The notes under the pieces were generated by a model, which saw only the letters and a list, made by a program, of their open reading frames with translations, searched no databases and was not told where the DNA came from. Below, piece by piece: positions 1-6,997 of a DNA stretch of 12,656 nucleotides. This stretch comes from Chitinophagales bacterium (GTDB lineage: Bacteria > Bacteroidota > Bacteroidia > Chitinophagales > UBA10324): NCBI GenBank assembly GCA_026786335.1, contig JAJAYG010000280.1, positions 1 to 12,656 of the forward strand. The letters run 5' to 3'. The position numbers and the translations under genes are program-made. Each line of letters opens with the position of its first letter. Within the stretch, counting starts at the first letter, position 1.

Positions 1-391
1 ATCTTAATCCCGGCTGATCGGATAATGAAAGCAACTCCACCGGAAAAGATTGTGCATTCCATGCCACGCCGGTTTTTAAAACACGATCCTGAATTTTCGG
101 GTTATCACTTCCTGCTTTTGCAATCCCACTCAGGTCACCTTTAATGTCCATCATCAAAACAGGGACTCCATTGGCAGAGAGTTCTTCGGCAATCACTTGC
201 AGCGATTTTGTTTTTCCCGTTCCTGTTGCACCCGCAATCAAACCGTGGCGGTTCATCATCTTCAATGGGATTTTTATAAGGTGATTGGTTTGCACTTCGC
301 CATCAACCATTCCAGCACCTAACGTAATTGCAACGCCATCATAAGAGTAGGAAGCATCGAGTTGCGAGTTGAATAAATTTTTATCTGCCAT
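1..391 (-). CDS. HerA-like/DUF853 (YjgR family) ATPase, N-terminal part, cut by the left edge
   Basis: The minus strand is open from an ATG at 391 to the window edge and gives the first 130 residues. Residues 54-61 read GATGTGKT, a Walker A P-loop, within the RHGLIAGATGTGKT context typical of the family. Residues 81-89, MDIKGDLSG, form the conserved segment that follows the P-loop in YjgR/DUF853 proteins, which belong to the HerA/FtsK-like ATPase superfamily. Family members are usually about 500 residues, so roughly three quarters of the protein lies outside the window, including the rest of the ATPase core. The cellular role of YjgR-type ATPases is not firmly established; a motor or helicase function is inferred from the fold. 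The start is supported by a near-match to the -7 promoter element 15 bases upstream. The gene is divergent from rlmN. Family assignment is confident; function is not. Confidence 0.9.
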   Translation of the reverse strand, partial: MADKNLFNSQLDASYSYDGVAITLGAGMVDGEVQTNHLIKIPLKMMNRHGLIAGATGTGKTKSLQVIAEELSANGVPVLMMDIKGDLSGIAKAGSDNPKIQDRVLKTGVAWNAQSFPVELLSLSDQPGLR

Positions 392-406
392 AAATTCTAT
401 TTGATG

Positions 407-414
407 CAAAGTAA
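407..414 (-). promoter_or_regulatory. Probable -7 promoter element for the DUF853 gene
   Basis: On the minus strand the bases read TTACTTTG, one mismatch from the Bacteroidota -7 consensus TAnnTTTG. It ends 15 bases before the ATG at 391, so the 5' leader would be only about 10 bases. No clear -33 element is visible. Confidence 0.4.
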
Positions 415-448
415 AAGAATGTTCAATCTAAATCTGAGTGAAAGTTTT

Positions 449-523
449 TTACCCCTAACCCCAAAAGGAGAACTCCATTTCCAACCTAAGAATCTTCGTC
501 CCCCCTTTAGGGGTCAGGGGTAA
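449..523. repeat. Palindromic intergenic repeat, 20-bp arms
   Basis: The left arm (449-468) begins TTACCCCTAACCCC. The right arm (504-523) ends GGGGTCAGGGGTAA. The arms are reverse complements at 18 of 20 positions and enclose a 35-base loop. The element lies between two divergent genes, so it is not a terminator for either. Similar CCCCTAAAGGGG-type palindromes recur between genes in many Bacteroidota genomes, which suggests a dispersed REP-like or MITE-like element. Copy number cannot be judged from this window. Confidence 0.75.
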
Positions 524-572
524 TAATGAAATGTAACATTTAACATTCCGCAGCACTACGCTTCGCAAGCGT

Positions 573-580
573 TAACTTTG
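573..580 (+). promoter_or_regulatory. -7 promoter element for rlmN
   Basis: TAACTTTG matches TAnnTTTG exactly and ends only 4 bases before the rlmN ATG. In Bacteroidota, transcription starts a few bases downstream of this motif, so the mRNA would begin at or next to the start codon (leaderless). No good -33 TTTG is visible. Confidence 0.6.
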
Positions 581-584
581 CACC

Positions 585-1625
585 ATGAGTGTAGATGGTA
601 AAAGAAATTTTAGAGAGTTAACAAGAGAAGAAATCACACTGTGGTTGAAGGCGCACGATGAAAAATCTTTTCGATCAAAGCAGGTGTATGAATGGCTTTG
701 GCAAAAAGGTGCCGGTTCATTTGATGCCATGTCGAATCTTTCAAAGCCATTGCGTGAATCACTGAACGAAAATTTTTACATCAACTCACTCACGATTGAT
801 GCAAAGCAGCAGAGTAAAGATGGTACTGCTAAAATTCGCTTTAAAACTTTTGATGGCCATTTTATTGAAGGCGTTTTAATTCCTGCAACCGATCGCGTTA
901 CTGCTTGCGTATCATCACAAATCGGTTGTTCACTCACCTGTACTTTTTGTGCAACAGGAAGAATGGGAAGAACAAGAAATTTAAACTTCGATGAAATTTT
1001 TGATCAGGTTGTTTTGCTCAATTTAGAAAGCGAAAAGCAAAACGGAAGGCGACTCACCAACATTGTTTTTATGGGAATGGGTGAGCCGCTGCTCAACTAT
1101 GCCGAGATGATGAAGTCAATAGAAAAAATTACCTCGCCTAAATCATTGGCTTTTTCTCCCCGGAGAATTACAGTATCCACTGCCGGCATTGCCAAGATGA
1201 TTAAGAAATTGGGTGATGATGATGTAAGAATACGCCTTGCACTTTCACTGCATGCAGCAGATGATAAAAAGCGAAATGAAATAATGCCCATCAACGAACA
1301 GAATAATTTAGATGCGCTCATGGATGCCATGGATTATTTCTACAATAAAACTTTCAACCGCATTTCATTCGAATACATTCTCTTCGATAAATTCAATGAT
1401 CAGGTAGAAGATGCAAGAAAATTAGTGGAACTGTGCAAGCGTGTTCCTGCTAGAGTAAATTTGATTGAATACAATAAGGTGGAAGGAATTCCTTTCCAGA
1501 AATCAAAAGCCGACCGCATTCAATTTTTCTCCGACTACTTAAATAACCACGGCGTAACTGCAACTCTTAGAAGAAGCAGAGGAAAAGATATTGATGCTGC
1601 ATGCGGGCAGTTGGCGAATAAATAA
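585..1625 (+). CDS. rlmN: 23S rRNA (adenine2503-C2)/tRNA (adenine37-C2) methyltransferase RlmN
   Basis: RlmN is a radical-SAM enzyme that methylates C2 of A2503 in 23S rRNA and, in many bacteria, of A37 in some tRNAs. All key residues are visible. The 4Fe-4S motif CSLTCTFC has cysteines at 115, 119 and 122. Cys340, in AACGQLANK near the C-terminus, matches the methyl-carrying cysteine (E. coli Cys355), and Cys108 matches its partner (E. coli Cys118) with the same spacing to the cluster. GMGEPLLN, the SAM-binding GEP motif, lies at about 165. The N-terminal helical segment, with FRSKQVYEWLW, is also typical. The length of 346 residues is normal for the family. The ATG at 585 is the only sensible start, since the next methionine is residue 49. 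No Shine-Dalgarno sequence is seen. The gene ends in TAA and shows no defect. Confidence 0.97.
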   Translation: MSVDGKRNFRELTREEITLWLKAHDEKSFRSKQVYEWLWQKGAGSFDAMSNLSKPLRESLNENFYINSLTIDAKQQSKDGTAKIRFKTFDGHFIEGVLIPATDRVTACVSSQIGCSLTCTFCATGRMGRTRNLNFDEIFDQVVLLNLESEKQNGRRLTNIVFMGMGEPLLNYAEMMKSIEKITSPKSLAFSPRRITVSTAGIAKMIKKLGDDDVRIRLALSLHAADDKKRNEIMPINEQNNLDALMDAMDYFYNKTFNRISFEYILFDKFNDQVEDARKLVELCKRVPARVNLIEYNKVEGIPFQKSKADRIQFFSDYLNNHGVTATLRRSRGKDIDAACGQLANK

Positions 1626-1889
1626 GTTTTGAGTTTTGAGATGCTACTTAATAAGCAAATACCCTTTTTGTTTATTCTGAATTTGATTGCTTTTTAAATT
1701 CACTTGAAAATATCGCTGCAATTTTTAAATTTGTAAAAGCATAGATGATTTTTTAAAAAATTTTACTTGATAAAAATCATGGGTTGTTTTTTTTAATTAA
1801 TTTATTCTTAACTAATGGAATCAAATTAATTAAGAATTGAATTTTAAGATCAAAAGGTTTTTAATAAGATCAGACAAAGCTTATTGTAC

Positions 1890-1926
1890 AAAGAGAATAA
1901 ACCACTCTCTTTAGTTTTTTATTATT
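1890..1926 (+). terminator. Weak rho-independent terminator-like hairpin
   Basis: AAAGAGA (1890-1896) pairs with TCTCTTT (1906-1912) across a 9-base loop. AG, TTTTTT and ATTATT follow. The stem has only three G-C pairs. It lies about 265 bases after rlmN and just upstream of the kelch gene promoter, so it could end a long rlmN 3' tail and insulate the next gene. Confidence 0.35.
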
Positions 1927-1944
1927 AATTCTTAAGAAAAAAAA

Positions 1945-1952
1945 TAATTTTG
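1945..1952 (+). promoter_or_regulatory. -7 promoter element for the kelch/Asp-box pair
   Basis: TAATTTTG matches TAnnTTTG exactly and lies 21 bases before the ATG at 1974. This would give a leader of about 15 bases. The region is AT-rich, so a chance match is possible, and no clear -33 element is seen. Confidence 0.45.
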
Positions 1953-1973
1953 AAAATAAAAACTTGAAATCTT

Positions 1974-2282
1974 ATGAAACTATTCATCTTCTTTTTTACA
2001 CTCCTTTCAACGATTTGTTTAGTGAGTTATGCAGACACTTGGATTCAGAAAAATGACTTCAGTGGTTATGGCAGATCTGATGCAGCTTCTTTTATAATTA
2101 ATGGTAAAGGATATGTAGGTACAGGAGGCGTACCTACAAACGAAACTTATGCAAAAGATATTTGGGAATACGAGCCGAGTACTGATTCATGGACACAAAA
2201 AGCTGATATTCCTGTTGGGAGAACCGAAGCAGTAGGATTTTCAATAGGCAGTAAAGGTTATATTGGTACTGGTCAAGTTTGA
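1974..2282 (+). CDS. 5' open segment of the interrupted kelch gene
   Basis: This is the part translatable before the first TGA: 102 residues comprising the signal peptide, the first kelch repeat and most of the second. Without the remaining blades, a stable propeller is unlikely. It is listed because automated callers may report it as a separate small protein; the evidence favours treating it as a fragment. Confidence 0.45.
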   Translation: MKLFIFFFTLLSTICLVSYADTWIQKNDFSGYGRSDAASFIINGKGYVGTGGVPTNETYAKDIWEYEPSTDSWTQKADIPVGRTEAVGFSIGSKGYIGTGQV

Positions 2283-2474
2283 AGCTATGGCTTTCTAAAT
2301 GATTTTTGGGAATATGATCCATTGCTTAATTCTTGGTTGCAAAAAGCTGATTTCCCCGGCGGAAAGAGATTTCATGCTGTTGGTTTTTCTATCTGACAAA
2401 AGGGCTACATTAGTACAGGTGCTGCTTATAATAATGCAAAAAAAGACTTTTGGGAATATGATCCATTATCTAAT

Positions 2475-3671
2475 GTGTGGACAAAAAAAGCAGATTTCTT
2501 AGGTAAAAGATATTTGGCAGTTGGATTTAGCATTGTCGAAAAGGGATACATTGGAACAGGAAGTGATGGGTTTATGCCCTATAATGATTTCTACGAGTAT
2601 AATCCTAACACAAATTCATGGACTCAAAAGGCAAATTTTGGCGGTGATTCCAGAGAAAATGCAATTGGCTTTTCGATTGGCCGTAAAGGATATGTGGGCA
2701 TTGGTAACGATTTCTATAATCCCCTCAAACAAGATTTCTGGGAATATGATGCTCTAACTAATCTTTGGTCACAGAAGGCAAATTATGGAGGTGGTCCAAC
2801 AACCTATGCCATTGGATTTTCAATTGGGAATAAGGGATACATTGGTTTAGGAGGCGACACTCTTGGTAATCCATTCAGAAAGGATTTTTATGAATACACA
2901 CCCGATTGCGATAGTATTTATGCATACTCAGATGCAGATGGTGATGGGTATGGTAATGCTAATAGCAACGCATTAATTTGCGATTCTCTTTTGCCAAATG
3001 GCTACGTTTACGATAACACAGATTGCAATGATGCAAATGCAAACATTAACCCCAATGCATCCGAAGTTTGTGCTAACGGTATTGATGATAATTGTGACGG
3101 AGCAATTGATGAAAACTGTTGCAATATCCCAGTAGGTCTTACCACAACTAACCTCACTTCAACAAGTGCTCAATTGAACTGGAATACAGTTGCAAGTGCT
3201 ACTAAATATAAAGTTCAATACAAGCGGGATTCTACCGGCACAGCGTGGACAACCGTAACCATCACTGCCCCCACAACTACTTATACCGTTACAGGTCTGC
3301 TTGCTAACAGCAAATACAAATGGAAAGTAAGGAGTGTTTGCGGTAGTGTGAAATCTGCTTTTTCTTCGGTGATAAAATTCACCACATTGTTGCGGCTTGG
3401 TGAAGAATCAGTTCAGCAAAAATCACTTATGGTTTACCCGAACCCAATAATAACTACAAGCACCATCTCATTTTTTCTCAATGAAAAATCTAATATCAAT
3501 ATTGAACTTCTTGATTTAACAGGGAGAAAAATAAAAACATTGGTTGATGATTATTTGGAAGAAGGCAATCATCAGCTTGTTTTTAATCGTAAACAACTTG
3601 AGGCAGGAATTTATTTTTTAAAAGCAAAAATAAATAATGAAACAAGTATGATGAAAATTGTGATAGAATAA
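2475..3671 (+). CDS. 3' open segment of the interrupted kelch gene (kelch, MopE, Fn3, T9SS signal)
   Basis: This is the 398-residue open frame after the second TGA, counted from the first ATG, which lies inside a repeat (MWTKKADF in place of VWTKKADF). It holds the last three kelch repeats, the MopE metal-binding motif, the Fn3 domain and the T9SS sorting domain. It has no signal peptide and no promoter-like motif of its own. The ATG is therefore probably an internal methionine, and the fragment could not enter the Sec and T9SS export route by itself. It shares its frame with the 5' segment. Confidence 0.45.
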   Translation: MWTKKADFLGKRYLAVGFSIVEKGYIGTGSDGFMPYNDFYEYNPNTNSWTQKANFGGDSRENAIGFSIGRKGYVGIGNDFYNPLKQDFWEYDALTNLWSQKANYGGGPTTYAIGFSIGNKGYIGLGGDTLGNPFRKDFYEYTPDCDSIYAYSDADGDGYGNANSNALICDSLLPNGYVYDNTDCNDANANINPNASEVCANGIDDNCDGAIDENCCNIPVGLTTTNLTSTSAQLNWNTVASATKYKVQYKRDSTGTAWTTVTITAPTTTYTVTGLLANSKYKWKVRSVCGSVKSAFSSVIKFTTLLRLGEESVQQKSLMVYPNPIITTSTISFFLNEKSNINIELLDLTGRKIKTLVDDYLEEGNHQLVFNRKQLEAGIYFLKAKINNETSMMKIVIE

Positions 3672-3713
3672 TTCTAAACGAAATCATTTTTCTAAAATGA
3701 AAAATTCAATCTT

Positions 3714-4703
3714 ATGAAATCAATTAATTTATTTATTCGCCGAAGCGTTAGTGTAGGTGGACTTTTCATGTTGCTGTTTGCGGTAAATTTTAATATTGCC
3801 GCACAAAATTTTGAATCATCTCAACTGACTTCAAATACATTTGTTGCCTCTTGTTTTATCAATGATAATGAAGGTTGGCTTGCGGATAATAAAGCCATGC
3901 TCTGGCATACAATAAATGCAGGTGAAACATGGGACTCAATTTCAATTGAAAAGTATTTTTTGAAATTAGATTTCACAGATGCTCTTAATGGTTTCGCACT
4001 CGCAACAAATGCTGCTTATAAAACAAGTGACGGAGGTCATACATGGATAACATTAACACTTCCCGGAACTATTGGAAATGCACTTTACTTTTTGAATAAC
4101 GACATCGGTTTAATTAGTGGCACTCAAGGCAGTTACAGAACTACTAATGGAGGCACAACCTGGTCAACTGTTTCAACAGATAATGCTTCTTTTACCGACT
4201 ATTACTTTATGAATGCGACCGTAGGAATTGCAACAGCAAATGATGATGAACTTTACAAAAGCATTTGGAGAACAACAGATGGCGGTTTAACATGGAGCAA
4301 TGTTTTTAATGAACCCAATTACATTATGAATGCTATTTGGTTCAACAATGAAAATACAGGGTGGGCAGCAGGTTATTACGATCAGATTGGATTAGGACGT
4401 GAACCTGAAATCATTCACACTACCGATGGTGGATTAACATGGCAAAGTGTTTATCGCAATCCTGCAATTGTTAGCAAGGGTGAAAGTTTAATGGACATTC
4501 GTTTCAGAAATACGTTGGAAGGATTTGCAATTTCAAATTATTCTGAGAGCGTTTATACTACAGATGGTGGATTAACATGGAATCTCATTTATGAAAATCA
4601 AATTCCAGGATTTCCACTCCCACAAGGTATTTATAAATCACTTGATGGAAATAATGAGATGTATCTTTCAGGGAAGCTGGGATATGTAGTTAAATGGAAA
4701 TAG
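3714..4703 (+). CDS. Secreted Asp-box (BNR/YCF48-like) beta-propeller protein
   Basis: The 329-residue product has a signal peptide (1-30: basic MKSINLFIRR, hydrophobic core, cleavage after NIAA). It then carries six Asp-box repeats of the S/T-x-D/N-x-G-x-T-W type, at about 66-73 (degenerate, TINAGETW), 104-111 (TSDGGHTW), 143-150 (TTNGGTTW), 187-194, 236-243 and 282-289 (the last three TTDGGLTW). Such boxes cap propeller blades in sialidases, sortilin-like proteins and YCF48/HCF136-like proteins. No sialidase catalytic residues could be identified, so no enzyme activity is proposed. There is no lipoprotein cysteine and, unlike its neighbour, no C-terminal T9SS domain; it ends at GYVVKWK. It follows the kelch gene by 42 bases on the same strand without a recognisable promoter and is probably co-transcribed. 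Both genes share the start context ATCTTATGAAA. Confidence 0.85.
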   Translation: MKSINLFIRRSVSVGGLFMLLFAVNFNIAAQNFESSQLTSNTFVASCFINDNEGWLADNKAMLWHTINAGETWDSISIEKYFLKLDFTDALNGFALATNAAYKTSDGGHTWITLTLPGTIGNALYFLNNDIGLISGTQGSYRTTNGGTTWSTVSTDNASFTDYYFMNATVGIATANDDELYKSIWRTTDGGLTWSNVFNEPNYIMNAIWFNNENTGWAAGYYDQIGLGREPEIIHTTDGGLTWQSVYRNPAIVSKGESLMDIRFRNTLEGFAISNYSESVYTTDGGLTWNLIYENQIPGFPLPQGIYKSLDGNNEMYLSGKLGYVVKWK

Positions 4704-4939
4704 CTCGAATTAAAATACTGTTGTTATAGAAAACTAAAATGCAGCATGTCTTTTTTCTTCTTCGATAATTCTATTTGTAAGAGCATTTAATGATAAATTA
4801 CGAGTTAAAGAATTCTTCTTCAGTCATTTTAAGAGGTTGTAATTTAAACTATGCTAAGGTTAATAATAGTCATCATGGAACATGAAAACAGGCACAACTA
4901 AGAGTCGCAGAAGGACTAAACACTCGAACTACTACTCCA

Positions 4940-5809
4940 TCAAAGCACATTCAGCAATTGCTCCTTAATCTTTTCCAGGTCATCTTTCATCTGCACAATA
5001 AATTTTTGAATTGCGGCATGGTTCGCTTTTGAGCCGAGTGTATTTATTTCTCTTCCCATCTCCTGCGATATAAAAGCAAGCCGGCGACCATTCGAAGTTT
5101 TATCTTCCAAAGTTTTTAAAAAGAAATCGCAGTGGCTTCTTAGTCTTACTTTTTCCTCTGTGAAATCAAGGCGCTCGATGTAATAAATTAATTCCTGTTC
5201 AAACCGGTTTTTATCATAACCGTCTTTCGATATCAGTTCATGTAGTTGAGTTTGCAAACGTGTTCTTATCATTTCTCTTCTTTCCCCTTCAAACTGCTCT
5301 GCCTCAATTAACAGATCATAAAGTTGTGTAACATGTTCACGCAGGGCAGTTTCCAATTGCAAGCCCTCGCGGTTACGGAATTGAAGCATGTCATTGATGG
5401 CAGCATCTAAAGTTTCAAGAATCACCTTCCATTCATTATCGCTCAAATCACTTTTTGCTGAAGTCATTACTTCGGGAATTTGCATGATGATGGGGAGCAG
5501 ATCACTCTTCTTAGTTCCCAATTCCTTCGCAAGTGATTTCAGTTCACTAAAATATTTTTTTGCCACCTCTTTGTTGATCGAGACTTTTGATTCTTCACCA
5601 TTGCCCATTGAAATGGAAACATCCACCTTGCCGCGCTGCAATTTTTCAGTCAATAAAATTCTTATCTCATTCTCTTTATTCCGCAATGAAGACGAGAGGC
5701 GGAGATTCAAATCAAAGAACTTGCTGTTGAGTGAACGCACTTCAACCTTAATTGATTTTCCATCTTGCATTGTTTCGGCCTTGCCGAATCCCGTCATTGA
5801 TTGAATCAT
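4940..5809 (-). CDS. yicC: YicC family endoribonuclease
   Basis: The 289-residue protein opens with MIQSMTGFGKAE, the hallmark of the YicC N-terminal domain, and closes with the DUF1732 domain. That domain includes GRRLAFISQEMGREINTLGSK at about 241-261 and ends in KIKEQLLNVL. The length is normal. YicC proteins are metal-dependent oligomeric endoribonucleases; in E. coli YicC is linked to turnover of the small RNA RyhB. The role here is inferred from family membership. The ATG at 5809 gives the canonical N-terminus. No Shine-Dalgarno sequence is seen (AAACAGC precedes the ATG). The transporter gene lies 75 bases upstream on the same strand, so the two may be co-transcribed. The guanylate kinase gene that often follows yicC is absent here. 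The stop is TGA at the expected family C-terminus, which shows that TGA ends translation in this organism. Confidence 0.95.
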   Translation of the reverse strand: MIQSMTGFGKAETMQDGKSIKVEVRSLNSKFFDLNLRLSSSLRNKENEIRILLTEKLQRGKVDVSISMGNGEESKVSINKEVAKKYFSELKSLAKELGTKKSDLLPIIMQIPEVMTSAKSDLSDNEWKVILETLDAAINDMLQFRNREGLQLETALREHVTQLYDLLIEAEQFEGERREMIRTRLQTQLHELISKDGYDKNRFEQELIYYIERLDFTEEKVRLRSHCDFFLKTLEDKTSNGRRLAFISQEMGREINTLGSKANHAAIQKFIVQMKDDLEKIKEQLLNVL

Positions 5810-5884
5810 GCTGTTTAAAATTTTTGTGAAGATAAGCGGTTATACTTTCGAAGAAGGCAGCTATAAACTTTGAATTGATTTCAC

Positions 5885-6820
5885 TTACTGCTTATTCAGC
5901 GGATTCAATTGATTGAATTTTTCTTTTAGTGAATTGGTAAAAGAATTTTTAGCACTCACTAAATAAACACCAACGAAAATTAAAACTGTTGCAATTATTT
6001 TTATCATTGGATATTGATCGCGGTTAAGTAAAAGTGCGATCATGGTAGCAAGTGCCGGTTGCAGATAAATGTAAATGCCCACGAGTGAAGGTGTTGCGCT
6101 TTTTAATGCGATGTTGCTGAGCAGGTAAGCAAAGAAGGTAGTGAAGATGACAATGAATGCAAGCTCCCACCAGATGTGAGTAGGAAAAGTATTCCATTGT
6201 ATGATGGAAAATTCCTTCCATCCAACAGGTAAAACCAACAGCCAACCAAAAATAAATACCCACGATACAATGGTGATGGGGTGGTATTTTTTAAACAGCG
6301 GTTTTACAATTACCAGATAGATTGCATAAGAGGCCGCATTGATTAAAATATAAATGTCACCCATGGTTTGCCCGCTGCCTCGGGTAATTTTATTACCTGA
6401 AAGCACAACTAACACTGCACCTGCAGCACCGCACATAACTCCCACAATTTTTAACCATGTAATTTTTTCATCATGAAAAAAACCCGACAGAACCAAAACA
6501 AGAATGGGAGTAGTGGTCATGATCAAAGCAGCATTAATCGGGGTGGTGATTGATAATCCCTTAAAGAAAAAAAGTTGATTGATGGCAATACCGAATATGC
6601 CGCAGAGTATAAGTAAACCAAAATCTTTGCGCTCCACTTTTTCTCTGATGAATATTCTGGAGAAAAGAAAAAACATAAAACCTGCAACTGTAACTCTGAT
6701 TACAATGGCACCGAATGGCTCAATGTAAAATGGCACCACATCTTTTGAGATGGTAAAGCTGAGCGCATAAATTAAATTCGCAAGAAAAAGAAAAAGGTGG
6801 GTGCGGAAACGTGTACTCAT
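5885..6820 (-). CDS. DMT-superfamily transporter with two EamA domains
   Basis: The 311-residue protein is mostly hydrophobic and has the internally duplicated EamA layout. Repeat one covers about 8-141 (HLFLFLANLIYALSF through GAAGAVLVVLSG), repeat two about 154-290 (GDIYILINAASYAIYL through IFVGVYLVSAKN), with ten predicted membrane helices in the inner membrane. The segment INAALIMTTTPILVLVLS at about 95-112 and the matching LQPALATMIALLL at about 253-265 are typical of EamA repeats. Members export or import small metabolites such as amino acids or drugs; the substrate cannot be deduced. The ATG at 6820 is supported by an exact -7 promoter motif 10 bases upstream. The gene is divergent from the beta-helix gene and 75 bases upstream of yicC. 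It ends in TAA. Confidence 0.92.
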   Translation of the reverse strand: MSTRFRTHLFLFLANLIYALSFTISKDVVPFYIEPFGAIVIRVTVAGFMFFLFSRIFIREKVERKDFGLLILCGIFGIAINQLFFFKGLSITTPINAALIMTTTPILVLVLSGFFHDEKITWLKIVGVMCGAAGAVLVVLSGNKITRGSGQTMGDIYILINAASYAIYLVIVKPLFKKYHPITIVSWVFIFGWLLVLPVGWKEFSIIQWNTFPTHIWWELAFIVIFTTFFAYLLSNIALKSATPSLVGIYIYLQPALATMIALLLNRDQYPMIKIIATVLIFVGVYLVSAKNSFTNSLKEKFNQLNPLNKQ

Positions 6821-6830
6821 TTATTGATGG

Positions 6831-6838
6831 CAAACCTA
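6831..6838 (-). promoter_or_regulatory. -7 promoter element for the EamA transporter
   Basis: On the minus strand TAGGTTTG matches TAnnTTTG exactly and ends 10 bases before the ATG at 6820. The predicted leader is only about 5 bases. Confidence 0.55.
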
Positions 6839-6869
6839 CAAGAAATTATTTTCGGTTGTGATGATATCA

Positions 6870-6908
6870 AAACCACCGTCAGGGTTGAAAAAACCGCTGA
6901 CGGGGTTT
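6870..6908. repeat. Palindrome between divergent genes
   Basis: AAACCACCGTCAGGGTT (6870-6886) and AACCGCTGACGGGGTTT (6892-6908) form a long stem with one bulged base on each arm and a 5-base GAAAA loop. It lies between two divergent genes, upstream of both predicted promoters, so it is not a terminator for either. It could be a dispersed repeat unit or a site bound by a dimeric regulator; the sequence does not decide between these. Confidence 0.6.
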
Positions 6909-6984
6909 CTTAGCCAAACGCAACTTCAGTTTATTTGTGTTGCTTTGTTACAGAAACAATCGGTTATCATTCAGCTTAAAAAAT

Positions 6985-6992
6985 TTAATTTG
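6985..6992 (+). promoter_or_regulatory. Probable -7 promoter element for the beta-helix gene
   Basis: TTAATTTG is one mismatch from TAnnTTTG and ends 5 bases before the ATG at 6998, which would again make the transcript almost leaderless. Confidence 0.35.
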
Positions 6993-6997
6993 CAACT

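Larger units (their letters stand above)
1626..1973. other. Very AT-rich intergenic gap between rlmN and the kelch gene
   Basis: This stretch of about 350 bases has no supportable gene. One 60-base line (1741-1800) has only 9 G/C by hand count. It contains short AT palindromes such as TTAATTAA and the inverted pair TTCTTAA/TTAAGAA, plus a terminator-like hairpin and a promoter element listed separately. No tRNA or small-RNA structure was recognised. Confidence 0.6.
1974..3671 (+). pseudogene. Secreted kelch-propeller/MopE/Fn3 protein with T9SS sorting domain, interrupted by two in-frame TGA codons
   Basis: One continuous frame of 565 codons encodes a complete secreted protein except for TGA at codon 103 (2280-2282) and codon 141 (2394-2396). 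There is no frameshift. The order is: signal peptide (1-20, cleavage after SYA); six kelch-type repeats (about 22-310), each with a W-x-QKA start, a GFSIG-KGYIGTG core and a DFWEY end; a MopE-type metal-binding motif (about 318-382) with DADGDGYG, then DCND and [14 protein letters not shown]; an Fn3 domain (about 384-471); and a T9SS type A sorting domain (about 486-565, starting near LMVYPNP). The second TGA replaces a glycine conserved in several sister repeats (GGA to TGA is one base change). The first falls in a variable loop. The region between and after the stops still fits the repeat pattern, so any inactivation is recent, or the stops are read through or are sequence errors. Unless suppressed, no exported full-length product is expected. 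Confidence 0.8.

Noticed and set aside
2299..2757. Small open frames in other phases inside the kelch gene (2299-2502 and 2521-2757)
   Set aside because: They are out of phase with the kelch repeats, show no recognisable motif, and are explained by the repetitive AT-rich sequence.
2040..2910. Direct-repeat array resembling CRISPR
   Set aside because: The repeated units are degenerate kelch coding repeats of about 40-50 codons in one frame, not short identical repeats with spacers.
1974..3671. Alternative genetic code with UGA read as glycine or tryptophan
   Set aside because: The second TGA sits at a glycine position, which raised the idea. However, yicC, the beta-helix gene and the epimerase-like gene all end in TGA exactly at their family C-termini, and the protein families point to Bacteroidota, which use the standard code.
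4740..4850. Short minus-strand open stretch ending in a Lys/Glu/Arg-rich tail, possible gene remnant
   Set aside because: Only about 30 codons, no start codon in a sensible context, and no family resemblance.
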